Assembly: GCA_950106755.1 (NCBI GenBank) | Contig: CATNNA010000001.1 | Coordinates: forward strand, 1,426,001-1,490,000 | Source: Climacium dendroides | Taxonomy: Eukaryota > Streptophyta > Bryopsida > Hypnales > Climaciaceae | Length of the DNA: 64,000 bases | Direction: 5' to 3' | Shown: positions 1 through 12,276 of the stretch, in pieces | Layout: each line of letters opens with the position of its first letter | Numbering within the stretch: the stretch's first letter is position 1 | The notes under the pieces: generated by a model | What the model was told of the DNA's origin: nothing | What the model saw: the letters and a program-made list of their open reading frames with translations, nothing else | Database searches by the model: none | Program-made: the position numbers and the translations under genes

Positions 1-61
1 GGATTCATGGAAAAACTTCATTTTAAGACAACCCTATTGCTTTCCTACACTGTCTTCTTCA

Positions 62-79
62 TTTGAAATGGATTTCAAA
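62..79. repeat. Conserved 8-bp inverted repeat (dyad) in each monomer
   Basis: TTTGAAAT, a GG spacer, then ATTTCAAA: perfect 8-bp arms around two bases. Only the M1 copy is listed, but the element recurs every 198 bp in nearly all monomers. M142, M163, M172 and M205 carry GA in the spacer with arms intact. A few monomers (M237, M242, M247, M252, M309) have C76 changed to G, which breaks one arm pair. Short dyads are known in several centromeric satellites and have been linked to non-B DNA; a role here is inference. Confidence 0.85.
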
Positions 80-123
80 ACAAACACTCGAAAAATCATG
101 TTGTATTGAATACAAACCAAACC

Positions 124-135
124 AATAAATTATAT
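124..135 (+). other. AATAAA followed by TATAT in the monomer (signal-like motif, repeated)
   Basis: In M1, bases 122-135 read CCAATAAATTATAT, which includes a CCAAT string, a canonical AATAAA polyadenylation hexamer and a TATA-like string. It recurs in most of the 323 monomers. The T126C variants (M4, M23, M36, M74, M85, M251) lose AATAAA. Monomers with AAAATATAT (M237, M247, M257, M279, M291, M315, M320) change the TATA-like part but keep the hexamer. In AT-rich DNA these matches are expected by chance, so no transcriptional function is claimed. Confidence 0.4.
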
Positions 136-1188
136 CGGTTTGACGTGGAAGCATGTCCAAAAACAAAACACACAAGTTGCAATTGTTCAAAATAATTAGG
201 ATTCATGGAAAAACTTCATTTTAAGACAACCCTATTGCTTTCCTACACTGTCTTCTTCATTTGAAATGGATTTCAAAACAAACAGTCGAAAAATCATGTT
301 GTATTGAATACAAACCAAACCAATAAATTATATGGGTTTGACGTGGAAGCATGTCCAAAAACAAAACACACAAGTTGCAATTGTTCAAAATAATTAGGAT
401 TCATGGAAAAACTTCATTTTAAGACAACCCTATTGCTTTCCTACACTGTCTTCTTCATTTGAAATGGATTTCAAAACAAACAGTCGAAAAATCATGCTGT
501 ATTGAATACAAACCAAACCAATAAATTATATGGGTTTGACTTAGAAGCATGTCCAAAAACAAAACACACAAGTTGCAATTGTTCAAAATAATTAGGATTC
601 ATGGAAAAACTTCATTTTAAGACAACCCTATTGCTTTCCTACATTGTCTTCTTCATTTGAAATGGATTTCAAAACAAACAGTCGAAAAATCATGTTGTAT
701 TGAATACAAACCAAACCAACAAATTATATGGGTTTAACGTGGAAGCATGTCCAAAAACAAAACACACAAGTTGCAATTGTTCAAAATAATTAGGATTCAT
801 GGAAAAACTTCATTTTAAGACAACCCTATTGCTTTCCTACACTGTCTTCTTCATTTGAAATGGATTTCAAAACAAACACTCGAAAAATCATGCTGTATTG
901 AATACAAATCAAACCAATAAATTATATCGGTTTGACGTGGAAGCATGTCCAAAAACAAAACACACAAGTTGCAATTGTTCAAAATAATTAGGATTCATGG
1001 AAAAACTTCATTTTAAGACAACCCTATTGCTTTCCTACACTGACTTCTTCATTTGAAATGGATTTCAAAACAAACACTCGAAAAATCATGCTGTATTGAA
1101 TACAAACCAAACCAATAAATTATATCGGTTTGACGTGGAAGCATGTCCAAAAACAAAACACACAAGTTGCAATTGTTCAAAATAATTA

Positions 1189-3168
1189 GGATTCATGGAA
1201 AAACTTCATTTTAAGACAACCCTATTGCTTTCCTACATTGTCTTCTTCATTTGAAATGGATTTCAAAACAAACACTCGAAAAATCATGGTGTATTGAATA
1301 CAAACCAAACCAATAAATTATATGGGTTTGACTTAGAAGCATGTCCAAAAACAAAACACACAAGTTGCAATTGTTCAAAATAATTAGGATTCATGGAAAA
1401 ACTTCATTTTAAGACAACCCTATTGCTTTCCTACACTGACTTCTTCATTTGAAATGGATTTCAAAACAAACACTCGAAAAATCATGCTGTATTGAATACA
1501 AATCAAACCAATAAATTATATCGGTTTGACGTGGAAGCATGTCCAAAAACAAAACACACAAGTTGCAATTGTTCAAAATAATAAGGATTCATGGAAAAAC
1601 TTCATTTTAAGACAACCCTATTGCTTTCCTACACTGACTTCTTCATTTGAAATGGATTTCAAAACAAACACTCGAAAAATCATGCTGTATTGAATACAAA
1701 TCAAACCAATAAATTATATCGGTTTGACGTGGAAGCATGTCCAAAAACAAAACACACAAGTTGCAATTGTTCAAAATAATAAGGATTCATGGAAAAACTT
1801 CATTTTAAGACAACCCTATTGCTTTCCTACACTGACTTTTTCATTTGAAATGGATTTCAAAACAAACACTCGAAAAATCATGCTGTATTGAATACAAACC
1901 AAACCAATAAATTATATGGGTTTGACTTAGAAGCATGTCCAAAAACAAAACACACAAGTTGCAATTGTTCAAAATAATTAGGATTCATGGAAAAACTTCA
2001 TTTTAAGACAACCCTATTGCTTTCCTACACTGTCTTCTTCATTTGAAATGGATTTCAAAACAAACAGTCGAAAAATCATGTTGTATTGAATACAAACCAA
2101 ACCAATAAATTATATCGGTTTGACGTGGAAGCATGTCCAAAAACAAAACACACAAGTTGCAATTGTTCAAAATAATTAGGATTCATGGAAAAACTTCATT
2201 TTAAGACAACCCTATTGCTTTCCTACACTGACTTCTTCATTTGAAATGGATTTCAAAACAAACACTCGAAAAATCATGCTGTATTGAATACAAATCAAAC
2301 CAATAAATTATATCGGTTTGACGTGGAAGCATGTCCAAAAACAAAACACACAAGTTGCAATTGTTCAAAATAATAAGGATTCATGGAAAAACTTCATTTT
2401 AAGACAACCCTATTGCTTTCCTACACTGTCTTCTTCATTTGAAATGGATTTCAAAACAAACACTCGAAAAATCATGCTGTATTGAATACAAACCAAACCA
2501 ATAAATTATATGGGTTTGACTTAGAAGCATGTCCAAAAACAAAACACACAAGTTGCAATTGTTCAAAATAATTAGGATTCATGGAAAAACTTCATTTTAA
2601 GACAACCCTATTGCTTTCCTACATTGTCTTCATCATTTGAAATGGATTTCAAAACAAACACTCGAAAAATCATGGTGTATTGAATACAAACCAAACCAAT
2701 AAATTATATGGGTTTGACTTAGAAGCATGTCCAAAAACAAAACACACAAGTTGCAATTGTTCAAAATAATTAGGATTCATGGAAAAACTTCATTTTAAGA
2801 CAACCCTATTGCTTTCCTACACTGTCTTCTTCATTTGAAATGGATTTCAAAACAAACACTCGAAAAATCATGTTGTATTGAATACAAACCAAACCAATAA
2901 ATTATATCGGTTTGACGTGGAAGCATGTCCAAAAACAAAACACACAAGTTGCAATTGTTCAAAATAATTAGGATTCATGGAAAAACTTCATTTTAAGACA
3001 ACCCTATTGCTTTCCTACACTGTCTTCTTCATTTGAAATGGATTTCAAAACAAACACTCGAAAAATCATGTTGTATTGAATACAAACCAAACCAATAAAT
3101 TATATGGGTTTGACGTGGAAGCATGTCCAAAAACAAAACACACAAGTTGCAATTGTTCAAAATAATTA
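1189..3168 (+). repeat. 10-monomer block M7-M16, displaced duplicate of 12277-14256
   Basis: Ten consecutive monomers show the same order of variants as M63-M72. The order is: G101 type with TTAG; two T117/A197 monomers; a TGACTTTTTC monomer; a G87 monomer; a T117/A197 monomer; C101 with TTAG; one carrying T58A with G101; then two C87/T101 monomers with CGG and GGG at 136. The offset is 56 monomers, or 11,088 bp. The flanking monomers M6 versus M62 and M17 versus M73 do not match, so the block has definable edges. The rare T58A change makes chance agreement unlikely. Confidence 0.7.
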
Positions 3169-6100
3169 GGATTCATGGAAAAACTTCATTTGAAGACAAC
3201 CCTATTGCTTTCCTACACTGTCTTCTTCATTTGAAATGGATTTCAAAACAAACAGTCGAAAAATCATGTTGTATTGAATACAAACCAAACCAATAAATTA
3301 TATCGGTTTGACGTGGAAGCATGTCCAAAAACAAAACACACAAGTTGCAATTGTTCAAATTAATTAGGATTCATGGAAAAACTTCATTTTAAGACAACCC
3401 TATTGCTTTCCTACACTGTCTTCTTCATTTGAAATGGATTTCAAAACAAACAGTCGAAAAATCATGCTGTATTGAATACAAACCAAACCAATAAATTATA
3501 TCGGTTTGACGTGGAAGCATGTCCAAAAACAAAACACACAAGTTGCAATTGTTCAAAATAATAAGGATTCATGGAAAAACTTCATTTTAAGACAACCCTA
3601 TTGCTTTCCTACACTGTCTTCTTCATTTGAAATGGATTTCAAAACAAACACTCGAAAAATCATGCTGTATTGAATACAAACCAAACCAATAAATTATATG
3701 GGTTTGACTTAGAAGCATGTCCAAAAACAAAACACACAAGTTGCAATTGTTCAAAATAATTAGGATTCATGGAAAAACTTCATTTTAAGACAACCCTATT
3801 GCTTTCCTACATTGTCTTCATCATTTGAAATGGATTTCAAAACAAACACTCGAAAAATCATGGTGTATTGAATACAAACCAAACCAATAAATTATATGGG
3901 TTTGACTTAGAAGCATGTCCAAAAACAAAACACACAAGTTGCAATTGTTCAAAATAATTAGGATTCATGGAAAAACTTCATTTTAAGACAACCCTATTGC
4001 TTTCCTACACTGTCTTCTTCATTTGAAATGGATTTCAAAACAAACACTCGAAAAATCATGTTGTATTGAATACAAACCAAACCAATAAATTATATCGGTT
4101 TGACGTGGAAGCATGTCCAAAAACAAAACACACAAGTTGCAATTGTTCAAAATAATTAGGATTCATGGAAAAACTTCATTTTAAGACAACCCTATTGCTT
4201 TCCTACATTGTCTTCTTCATTTGAAATGGATTTCAAAACAAACACTCGAAAAATCATGGTGTATTGAATACAAACCAAACCAATAAATTATATGGGTTTG
4301 ACGTGGAAGCATGTCCAAAAACAAAACACACAAGTTGCAATTGTTCAAAATAATTAGGATTCATGGAAAAACTTCATTTTAAGACAACCCTATTGCTTTC
4401 CTACACTGTCTTCTTCATTTGAAATGGATTTCAAAACAAACAGTCGAAAAATCATGGTGTATTGAATACAAACCAAACCAACAAATTATATGGGTTTAAC
4501 GTGGAAGCATGTCCAAAAACAAAACACACAAGTTGCAATTGTTCAAAATAATTAGGATTCATGGAAAAACTTCATTTTAAGACAACCCTATTGCTTTCCT
4601 ACACTGTCTTCTTCATTTGAAATGGATTTCAAAACAAACAGTCAAAAAATCATGTTGTATTGAATACAAACCAAACCAATAAATTATATCGGTTTGACGT
4701 GGAAGCATGTCCAAAAACAAAACACACAAGTTGCAATTGTTCAAATTAATTAGGATTCATGGAAAAACTTCATTTTAAGACAACCCTATTGCTTTCCTAC
4801 ACTGTCTTCTTCATTTGAAATGGATTTCAAAACAAACACTCGAAAAATCATGCTGTATTGAATACAAACCAAACCAATAAATTATATGGGTTTGACGTGG
4901 AAGCATGTCCAAAAACAAAACACAGAAGTTGCAATTGTTCAAAATAATTAGGATTCATGGAAAAACTTCATTTTAAGACAACCCTATTGCTTTCCTACAC
5001 TGTCTTCTTCATTTGAAATGGATTTCAAAACAAACAGTCGAAAAATCATGTTGTATTGAATACAAACCAAACCAATAAATTATATGGGTTTGACGTGGAA
5101 GCATGTCCAAAAACAAAACACACAAGTTGCAATTGTTCAAAATAATTAGGATTCATGGAAAAACTTCATTTTAAGACAACCCTATTGCTTTCCTACACTG
5201 TCTTCTTCATTTGAAATGGATTTCAAAACAAACAGTCGAAAAATCATGTTGTATTGAATACAAACCAAACCAATAAATTATATGGGTTTGACGTGGAAGC
5301 ATGTCCAAAAACAAAACACACAAGTTGCAATTGTTCAAAATAATTAGGATTCATGGAAAAACTTCATTTTAAGACAACCCTATTGCTTTCCTACACTGTC
5401 TTCTTCATTTGAAATGGATTTCAAAACAAACAGTCGAAAAATCATGCTGTATTGAATACAAACCAAACCAATAAATTATATGGGTTTGACTTAGAAGCAT
5501 GTCCAAAAACAAAACACACAAGTTGCAATTGTTCAAAATAATTAGGATTCATGGAAAAACTTCATTTTAAGACAACCCTATTGCTTTCCTACATTGTCTT
5601 CTTCATTTGAAATGGATTTCAAAACAAACACTCGAAAAATCATGCTGTATTGAATACAAACCAAACCAATAAATTATATGGGTTTGACTTAGAAGCATGT
5701 CCAAAAACAAAACACACAAGTTGCAATTGTTCAAAATAATTAGGATTCATGGAAAAACTTCATTTTAAGACAACCCTATTGCTTTCCTACATTGTCTTCT
5801 TCATTTGAAATGGATTTCAAAACAAACAGTCGAAAAATCATGTTGTATTGAATACAAACCAAACCAATAAATTATATCGGTTTGACGTGGAAGCATGTCC
5901 AAAAACAAAACACACAAGTTGCAATTGTTCAAAATAATAAGGATTCATGGAAAAACTTCATTTTAAGACAACCCTATTGCTTTCCTACATTGTCTTCTTC
6001 ATTTGAAATGGATTTCAAAACAAACACTCGAAAAATCATGCTGTATTGAATACAAACCAAACCAATAAATTATATGGGTTTGACTTAGAAGCATGTCCAA

Positions 6101-7128
6101 AAACAAAACACACAAGTTGCAATTGTTCAAAATAATTAGGATTCATGGAAAAACTTCATTTTAAGACAACCCTATTGCTTTCCTACATTGTCTTCTTCAT
6201 TTGAAATGGATTTCAAAACAAACACTCGAAAAATCATGGTGTATTGAATACAAACCAAACCAATAAATTATATGGGTTTGACTTAGAAGCATGTCCAAAA
6301 ACAAAACACACAAGTTGCAATTGTTCAAAATAATTAGGATTCATGGGAAAACTTCATTTTAAGACAACCCTATTGCTTTCCTACACTGTCTTCTTCATTT
6401 GAAATGGATTTCAAAACAAACACTCGAAAAATCATGTTGTATTGAATACAAACCAAACCAATAAATTATATCGGTTTGACGTGGAAGCATGTCCAAAAAC
6501 AAAACACACAAGTTGCAATTGTTCAAAATAATTAGGATTCATGGAAAAACTTCATTTTAAGACAACCCTATTGCTTTCCTACACTGTCTTCTTCATTTGA
6601 AATGGATTTCAAAACAAACAGTCGAAAAATCATGTTGTATTGAATACAAACCAAACCAATAAATTATATGGGTTTGACGTGGAAGCATGTCCAAAAACAA
6701 AACACACAAGTTGCAATTGTTCAAAATAATTAGGATTCATGGAAAAACTTCATTTTAAGACAACCCTATTGCTTTCCTACACTGTCTTCTTCATTTGAAA
6801 TGGATTTCAAAACAAACAGTCGAAAAATCATGCTGTATTGAATACAAACCAAACCAATAAATTATATGGGTTTGACTTAGAAGCATGTCCAAAAACAAAA
6901 CACACAAGTTGCAATTGTTCAAAATAATTAGGATTCATGGAAAAACTTCATTTTAAGACAACCCTATTGCTTTCCTACATTGTCTTCTTCATTTGAAATG
7001 GATTTCAAAACAAACAGTCGAAAAATCATGTTGTATTGAATACAAACCAAACCAACAAATTATATGGGTTTAACGTGGAAGCATGTCCAAAAACAAAACA
7101 CACAAGTTGCAATTGTTCAAAATAATTA

Positions 7129-9108
7129 GGATTCATGGAAAAACTTCATTTTAAGACAACCCTATTGCTTTCCTACACTGTCTTCTTCATTTGAAATGGA
7201 TTTCAAAACAAACAGTCGAAAAATCATGTTGTATTGAATACAAACCAAACCAATAAATTATATCGGTTTGACGTGGAAGCATGTCCAAAAACAAAACACA
7301 CAAGTTGCAATTGTTCAAATTAATTAGGATTCATGGAAAAACTTCATTTTAAGACAACCCTATTGCTTTCCTACACTGTCTTCTTCATTTGAAATGGATT
7401 TCAAAACAAACACTCGAAAAATCATGCTGTATTGAATACAAACCAAACCAATAAATTATATGGGTTTGACGTGGAAGCATGTCCAAAAACAAAACACACA
7501 AGTTGCAATTGTTCAAAATAATTAGGATTCATGGAAAAACTTCATTTTAAGACAACCCTATTGCTTTCCTACACTGTCTTCTTCATTTGAAATGGATTTC
7601 AAAACAAACACTCGAAAAATCATGTTGTATTGAATACAAACAAAACCAATAAATTATATCGGTTTGACGTGGAAGCATGTCCAAAAACAAAACACACAAG
7701 TTGCAATTGTTCAAATTAATTAGGATTCATGGAAAAACTTCATTTTAAGACAACCCTATTGCTTTCCTACACTGTCTTCTTCATTTGAAATGGATTTCAA
7801 AACAAACAGTCGAAAAATCATGTTGTATTGAATATAAACCAAACCAATAAATTATATCGGTTTGACGTGGAAGCATGTCCAAAAACAAAACACACAAGTT
7901 GCAATTGTTCAAAATAATTAGGATTCATGGAAAAACTTCATTTTAAGACAACCCTATTGCTTTCCTACATTGTCTTCTTCATTTGAAATGGATTTCAAAA
8001 CAAACACTCGAAAAATCATGGTGTATTGAATACAAACCAAACCAATAAATTATATGGGTTTGACTTAGAAGCATGTCCAAAAACAAAACACACAAGTTGC
8101 AATTGTTCAAAATAATTAGGATTCATGGAAAAACTTCATTTTAAGACAACCCTATTGCTTTCCTACACTGACTTCTTCATTTGAAATGGATTTCAAAACA
8201 AACACTCGAAAAATCATGCTGTATTGAATACAAATCAAACCAATAAATTATATCGGTTTGACGTGGAAGCATGTCCAAAAACAAAACACACAAGTTGCAA
8301 TTGTTCAAAATAATAAGGATTCATGGAAAAACTTCATTTTAAGACAACCCTATTGCTTTCCTACACTGACTTTTTCATTTGAAATGGATTTCAAAACAAA
8401 CACTCGAAAAATCATGCTGTATTGAATACAAACCAAACCAATAAATTATATGGGTTTGACTTAGAAGCATGTCCAAAAACAAAACACACAAGTTGCAATT
8501 GTTCAAAATAATTAGGATTCATGGAAAAACTTCATTTTAAGACAACCCTATTGCTTTCCTACACTGTCTTCTTCATTTGAAATGGATTTCAAAACAAACA
8601 GTCGAAAAATCATGTTGTATTGAATACAAACCAAACCAATAAATTATATCGGTTTGACGTGGAAGCATGTCCAAAAACAAAACACACAAGTTGCAATTGT
8701 TCAAAATAATTAGGATTCATGGAAAAACTTCATTTTAAGACAACCCTATTGCTTTCCTACACTGACTTCTTCATTTGAAATGGATTTCAAAACAAACACT
8801 CGAAAAATCATGCTGTATTGAATACAAATCAAACCAATAAATTATATCGGTTTGACGTGGAAGCATGTCCAAAAACAAAACACACAAGTTGCAATTGTTC
8901 AAAATAATAAGGATTCATGGAAAAACTTCATTTTAAGACAACCCTATTGCTTTCCTACACTGTCTTCTTCATTTGAAATGGATTTCAAAACAAACACTCG
9001 AAAAATCATGCTGTATTGAATACAAACCAAACCAATAAATTATATGGGTTTGACTTAGAAGCATGTCCAAAAACAAAACACACAAGTTGCAATTGTTCAA
9101 AATAATAA
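7129..9108 (+). repeat. Left HOR, 10-mer copy 1 (M37-M46)
   Basis: This is the first full copy of the 1,980-bp left HOR. Variant order along its ten monomers: G87 with T192; C101/GGG/GTGG; C118A with T192; G87/T101; G101/TTAG; TGAC with T117 and A197; TGACTTTTTC with TTAG; G87/T101; TGAC with T117 and A197; C101/TTAG with A197. The next ten monomers repeat it in order. M39 has C87 where other copies have G87, and M40 has a private AATATAAACC. Confidence 0.85.
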
Positions 9109-11088
9109 GGATTCATGGAAAAACTTCATTTTAAGACAACCCTATTGCTTTCCTACACTGTCTTCTTCATTTGAAATGGATTTCAAAACAAACAGTCGAA
9201 AAATCATGTTGTATTGAATACAAACCAAACCAATAAATTATATCGGTTTGACGTGGAAGCATGTCCAAAAACAAAACACACAAGTTGCAATTGTTCAAAT
9301 TAATTAGGATTCATGGAAAAACTTCATTTTAAGACAACCCTATTGCTTTCCTACACTGTCTTTTTCATTTGAAATGGATTTCAAAACAAACACTCGAAAA
9401 ATCATGCTGTATTGAATACAAACCAAACCAATAAATTATATGGGTTTGACGTGGAAGCATGTCCAAAAACAAAACACACAAGTTGCAATTGTTCAAAATA
9501 ATTAGGATTCATGGAAAAACTTCATTTTAAGACAACCCTATTGCTTTCCTACACTGTCTTCTTCATTTGAAATGGATTTCAAAACAAACAGTCGAAAAAT
9601 CATGTTGTATTGAATACAAACAAAACCAATAAATTATATCGGTTTGACGTGGAAGCATGTCCAAAAACAAAACACACAAGTTGCAATTGTTCAAATTAAT
9701 TAGGATTCATGGAAAAACTTCATTTTAAGACAACCCTATTGCTTTCCTACACTGTCTTCTTCATTTGAAATGGATTTCAAAACAAACAGTCGAAAAATCA
9801 TGTTGTATTGAATACAAACCAAACCAATAAATTATATCGGTTTGACGTGGAAGCATGTCCAAAAACAAAACACACAAGTTGCAATTGTTCAAAATAATTA
9901 GGATTCATGGAAAAACTTCATTTTAAGACAACCCTATTGCTTTCCTACATTGTCTTCTTCATTTGAAATGGATTTCAAAACAAACACTCGAAAAATCATG
10001 GTGTATTGAATACAAACCAAACCAATAAATTATATGGGTTTGACTTAGAAGCATGTCCAAAAACAAAACACACAAGTTGCAATTGTTCAAAATAATTAGG
10101 ATTCATGGAAAAACTTCATTTTAAGACAACCCTATTGCTTTCCTACACTGACTTCTTCATTTGAAATGGATTTCAAAACAAACACTCGAAAAATCATGCT
10201 GTATTGAATACAAATCAAACCAATAAATTATATCGGTTTGACGTGGAAGCATGTCCAAAAACAAAACACACAAGTTGCAATTGTTCAGAATAATAAGGAT
10301 TCATGGAAAAACTTCATTTTAAGACAACCCTATTGCTTTCCTACACTGACTTTTTCATTTGAAATGGATTTCAAAACAAACACTCGAAAAATCATGCTGT
10401 ATTGAATACAAACCAAACCAATAAATTATATGGGTTTGACTTAGAAGCATGTCCAAAAACAAAACACACAAGTTGCAATTGTTCAAAATAATTAGGATTC
10501 ATGGAAAAACTTCATTTTAAGACAACCCTATTGCTTTCCTACACTGTCTTCTTCATTTGAAATGGATTTCAAAACAAACAGTCGAAAAATCATGTTGTAT
10601 TGAATACAAACCAAACCAATAAATTATATCGGTTTGACGTGGAAGCATGTCCAAAAACAAAACACACAAGTTGCAATTGTTCAAAATAATTAGGATTCAT
10701 GGAAAAACTTCATTTTAAGACAACCCTATTGCTTTCCTACACTGACTTCTTCATTTGAAATGGATTTCAAAACAAACACTCGAAAAATCATGCTGTATTG
10801 AATACAAATCAAACCAATAAATTATATCGGTTTGACGTGGAAGCATGTCCAAAAACAAAACACACAAGTTGCAATTGTTCAAAATAATAAGGATTCATGG
10901 AAAAACTTCATTTTAAGACAACCCTATTGCTTTCCTACACTGTCTTCTTCATTTGAAATGGATTTCAAAACAAACACTCGAAAAATCATGCTGTATTGAA
11001 TACAAACCAAACCAATAAATTATATGGGTTTGACTTAGAAGCATGTCCAAAAACAAAACACACAAGTTGCAATTGTTCAAAATAATAA
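9109..11088 (+). repeat. Left HOR, 10-mer copy 2 (M47-M56)
   Basis: This copy is adjacent to copy 1, with the same ten-step variant order. Private marks are T57 in M48 and CAGAATAATAA at the end of M52; the latter is shared with copy 4. It is followed by M57-M58, a re-copy of the M53-M54 pair, before the order breaks. Confidence 0.85.
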
Positions 11089-12276
11089 GGATTCATGGAA
11101 AAACTTCATTTTAAGACAACCCTATTGCTTTCCTACACTGACTTTTTCATTTGAAATGGATTTCAAAACAAACACTCGAAAAATCATGCTGTATTGAATA
11201 CAAACCAAACCAATAAATTATATGGGTTTGACTTAGAAGCATGTCCAAAAACAAAACACACAAGTTGCAATTGTTCAAAATAATTAGGATTCATGGAAAA
11301 ACTTCATTTTAAGACAACCCTATTGCTTTCCTACACTGTCTTCTTCATTTGAAATGGATTTCAAAACAAACAGTCGAAAAATCATGTTGTATTGAATACA
11401 AACCAAACCAATAAATTATATCGGTTTGACGTGGAAGCATGTCCAAAAACAAAACACACAAGTTGCAATTGTTCAAAATAATTAGGATTCATGGAAAAAC
11501 TTCATTTTAAGACAACCCTATTGCTTTCCTACACTGACTTCTTCATTTGAAATGGATTTCAAAACAAACACTCGAAAAATCATGGTGTATTGAATACAAA
11601 CCAAACCAATAAATTATATGGGTTTGACTTAGAAGCATGTCCAAAAACAAAACACACAAGTTGCAATTGTTCAAAATAATTAGGATTCATGGAAAAACTT
11701 CATTTTAAGACAACCCTATTGCTTTCCTACACTGTCTTCTTCATTTGAAATGGATTTCAAAACAAACACTCGAAAAATCATGCTGTATTGAATACAAACC
11801 AAACCAATAAATTATATGGGTTTGACTTAGAAGCATGTCCAAAAACAAAACACACAAGTTGCAATTGTTCAAAATAATTAGGATTCATGGAAAAACTTCA
11901 TTTTAAGACAACCCTATTGCTTTCCTACACTGTCTTCTTCATTTGAAATGGATTTCAAAACAAACAGTCGAAAAATCATGTTGTATTGAATACAAACCAA
12001 ACCAATAAATTATATCGGTTTGACGTGGAAGCATGTCCAAAAACAAAACACACAAGTTGCAATTGTTCAAAATAATAAGGATTCATGGAAAAACTTCATT
12101 TTAAGACAACCCTATTGCTTTCCTACACTGACTTTTTCATTTGAAATGGATTTCAAAACAAACAGTCGAAAAATCATGTTGTATTGAATACAAACCAAAC
12201 CAATAAATTATATCGGTTTGACGTGGAAGCATGTCCAAAAACAAAACACACAAGTTGCAATTGTTCAAAATAATTA

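Larger units (their letters stand above)
1..198 (+). repeat. Reference monomer M1 (198 bp), used for numbering
   Basis: This is the first complete unit and defines the internal coordinates used here. It contains an 8-bp-arm inverted repeat at 62-79 and A/C-rich tracts near 75-89, 110-124 and 157-176. It also has an AATAAA at 124-129, a TATAT at 131-135 and overlapping palindromes TTGCAA and CAATTG near 177-186. CpG sites lie at 89-90, 136-137 and 144-145. The choice of base 1 as unit start is arbitrary, since the array is circularly permutable. Variable positions across the array include 50 (C/T), 53 (T/A), 87 (C/G), 101 (T/C/G), 136 (C/G), 145+147 (G,G or T,A) and 197 (T/A). Stops occur in the + strand frames at 24-26, 64-66, 107-109, 126-128 and 193-195, and across the junction 197-1. 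Confidence 0.95.
6931..11484 (+). repeat. 23-monomer block M36-M58, displaced duplicate of 16633-21186
   Basis: The variant order of M36-M58 repeats in M85-M107, 49 monomers (9,702 bp) downstream. Marks include the T126C plus G142A monomer at the front (M36, M85), the two C118A monomers (M39/M49 and M88/M98), and the rare CAGAATAATAA end (M52, M101). The closing TGACTTTTTC and G87 pair also matches (M57-M58, M106-M107). Small private differences exist, such as C87 in M39 against G87 in M88, and T57 in M48. The block itself contains two 10-monomer HOR copies. Confidence 0.75.

Noticed and set aside
9..66. Small ORF ATG-to-TGA of 19 codons recurring in each monomer
   Set aside because: The ATG starts at base 7 and ends at the TGA at 64-66. 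It is short, has no start context or codon signal, and recurs only because the DNA repeats.
1..198. CENP-B box
   Set aside because: No stretch fits the TTCG....A..CGGG pattern. TCGAAA and ATCGG occur but are far apart and in the wrong context.
196..204. TTAGGATT as a telomere-like string
   Set aside because: Only one TTAGG-like string per 198 bp and no tandem TTTAGGG or TTAGGG runs.
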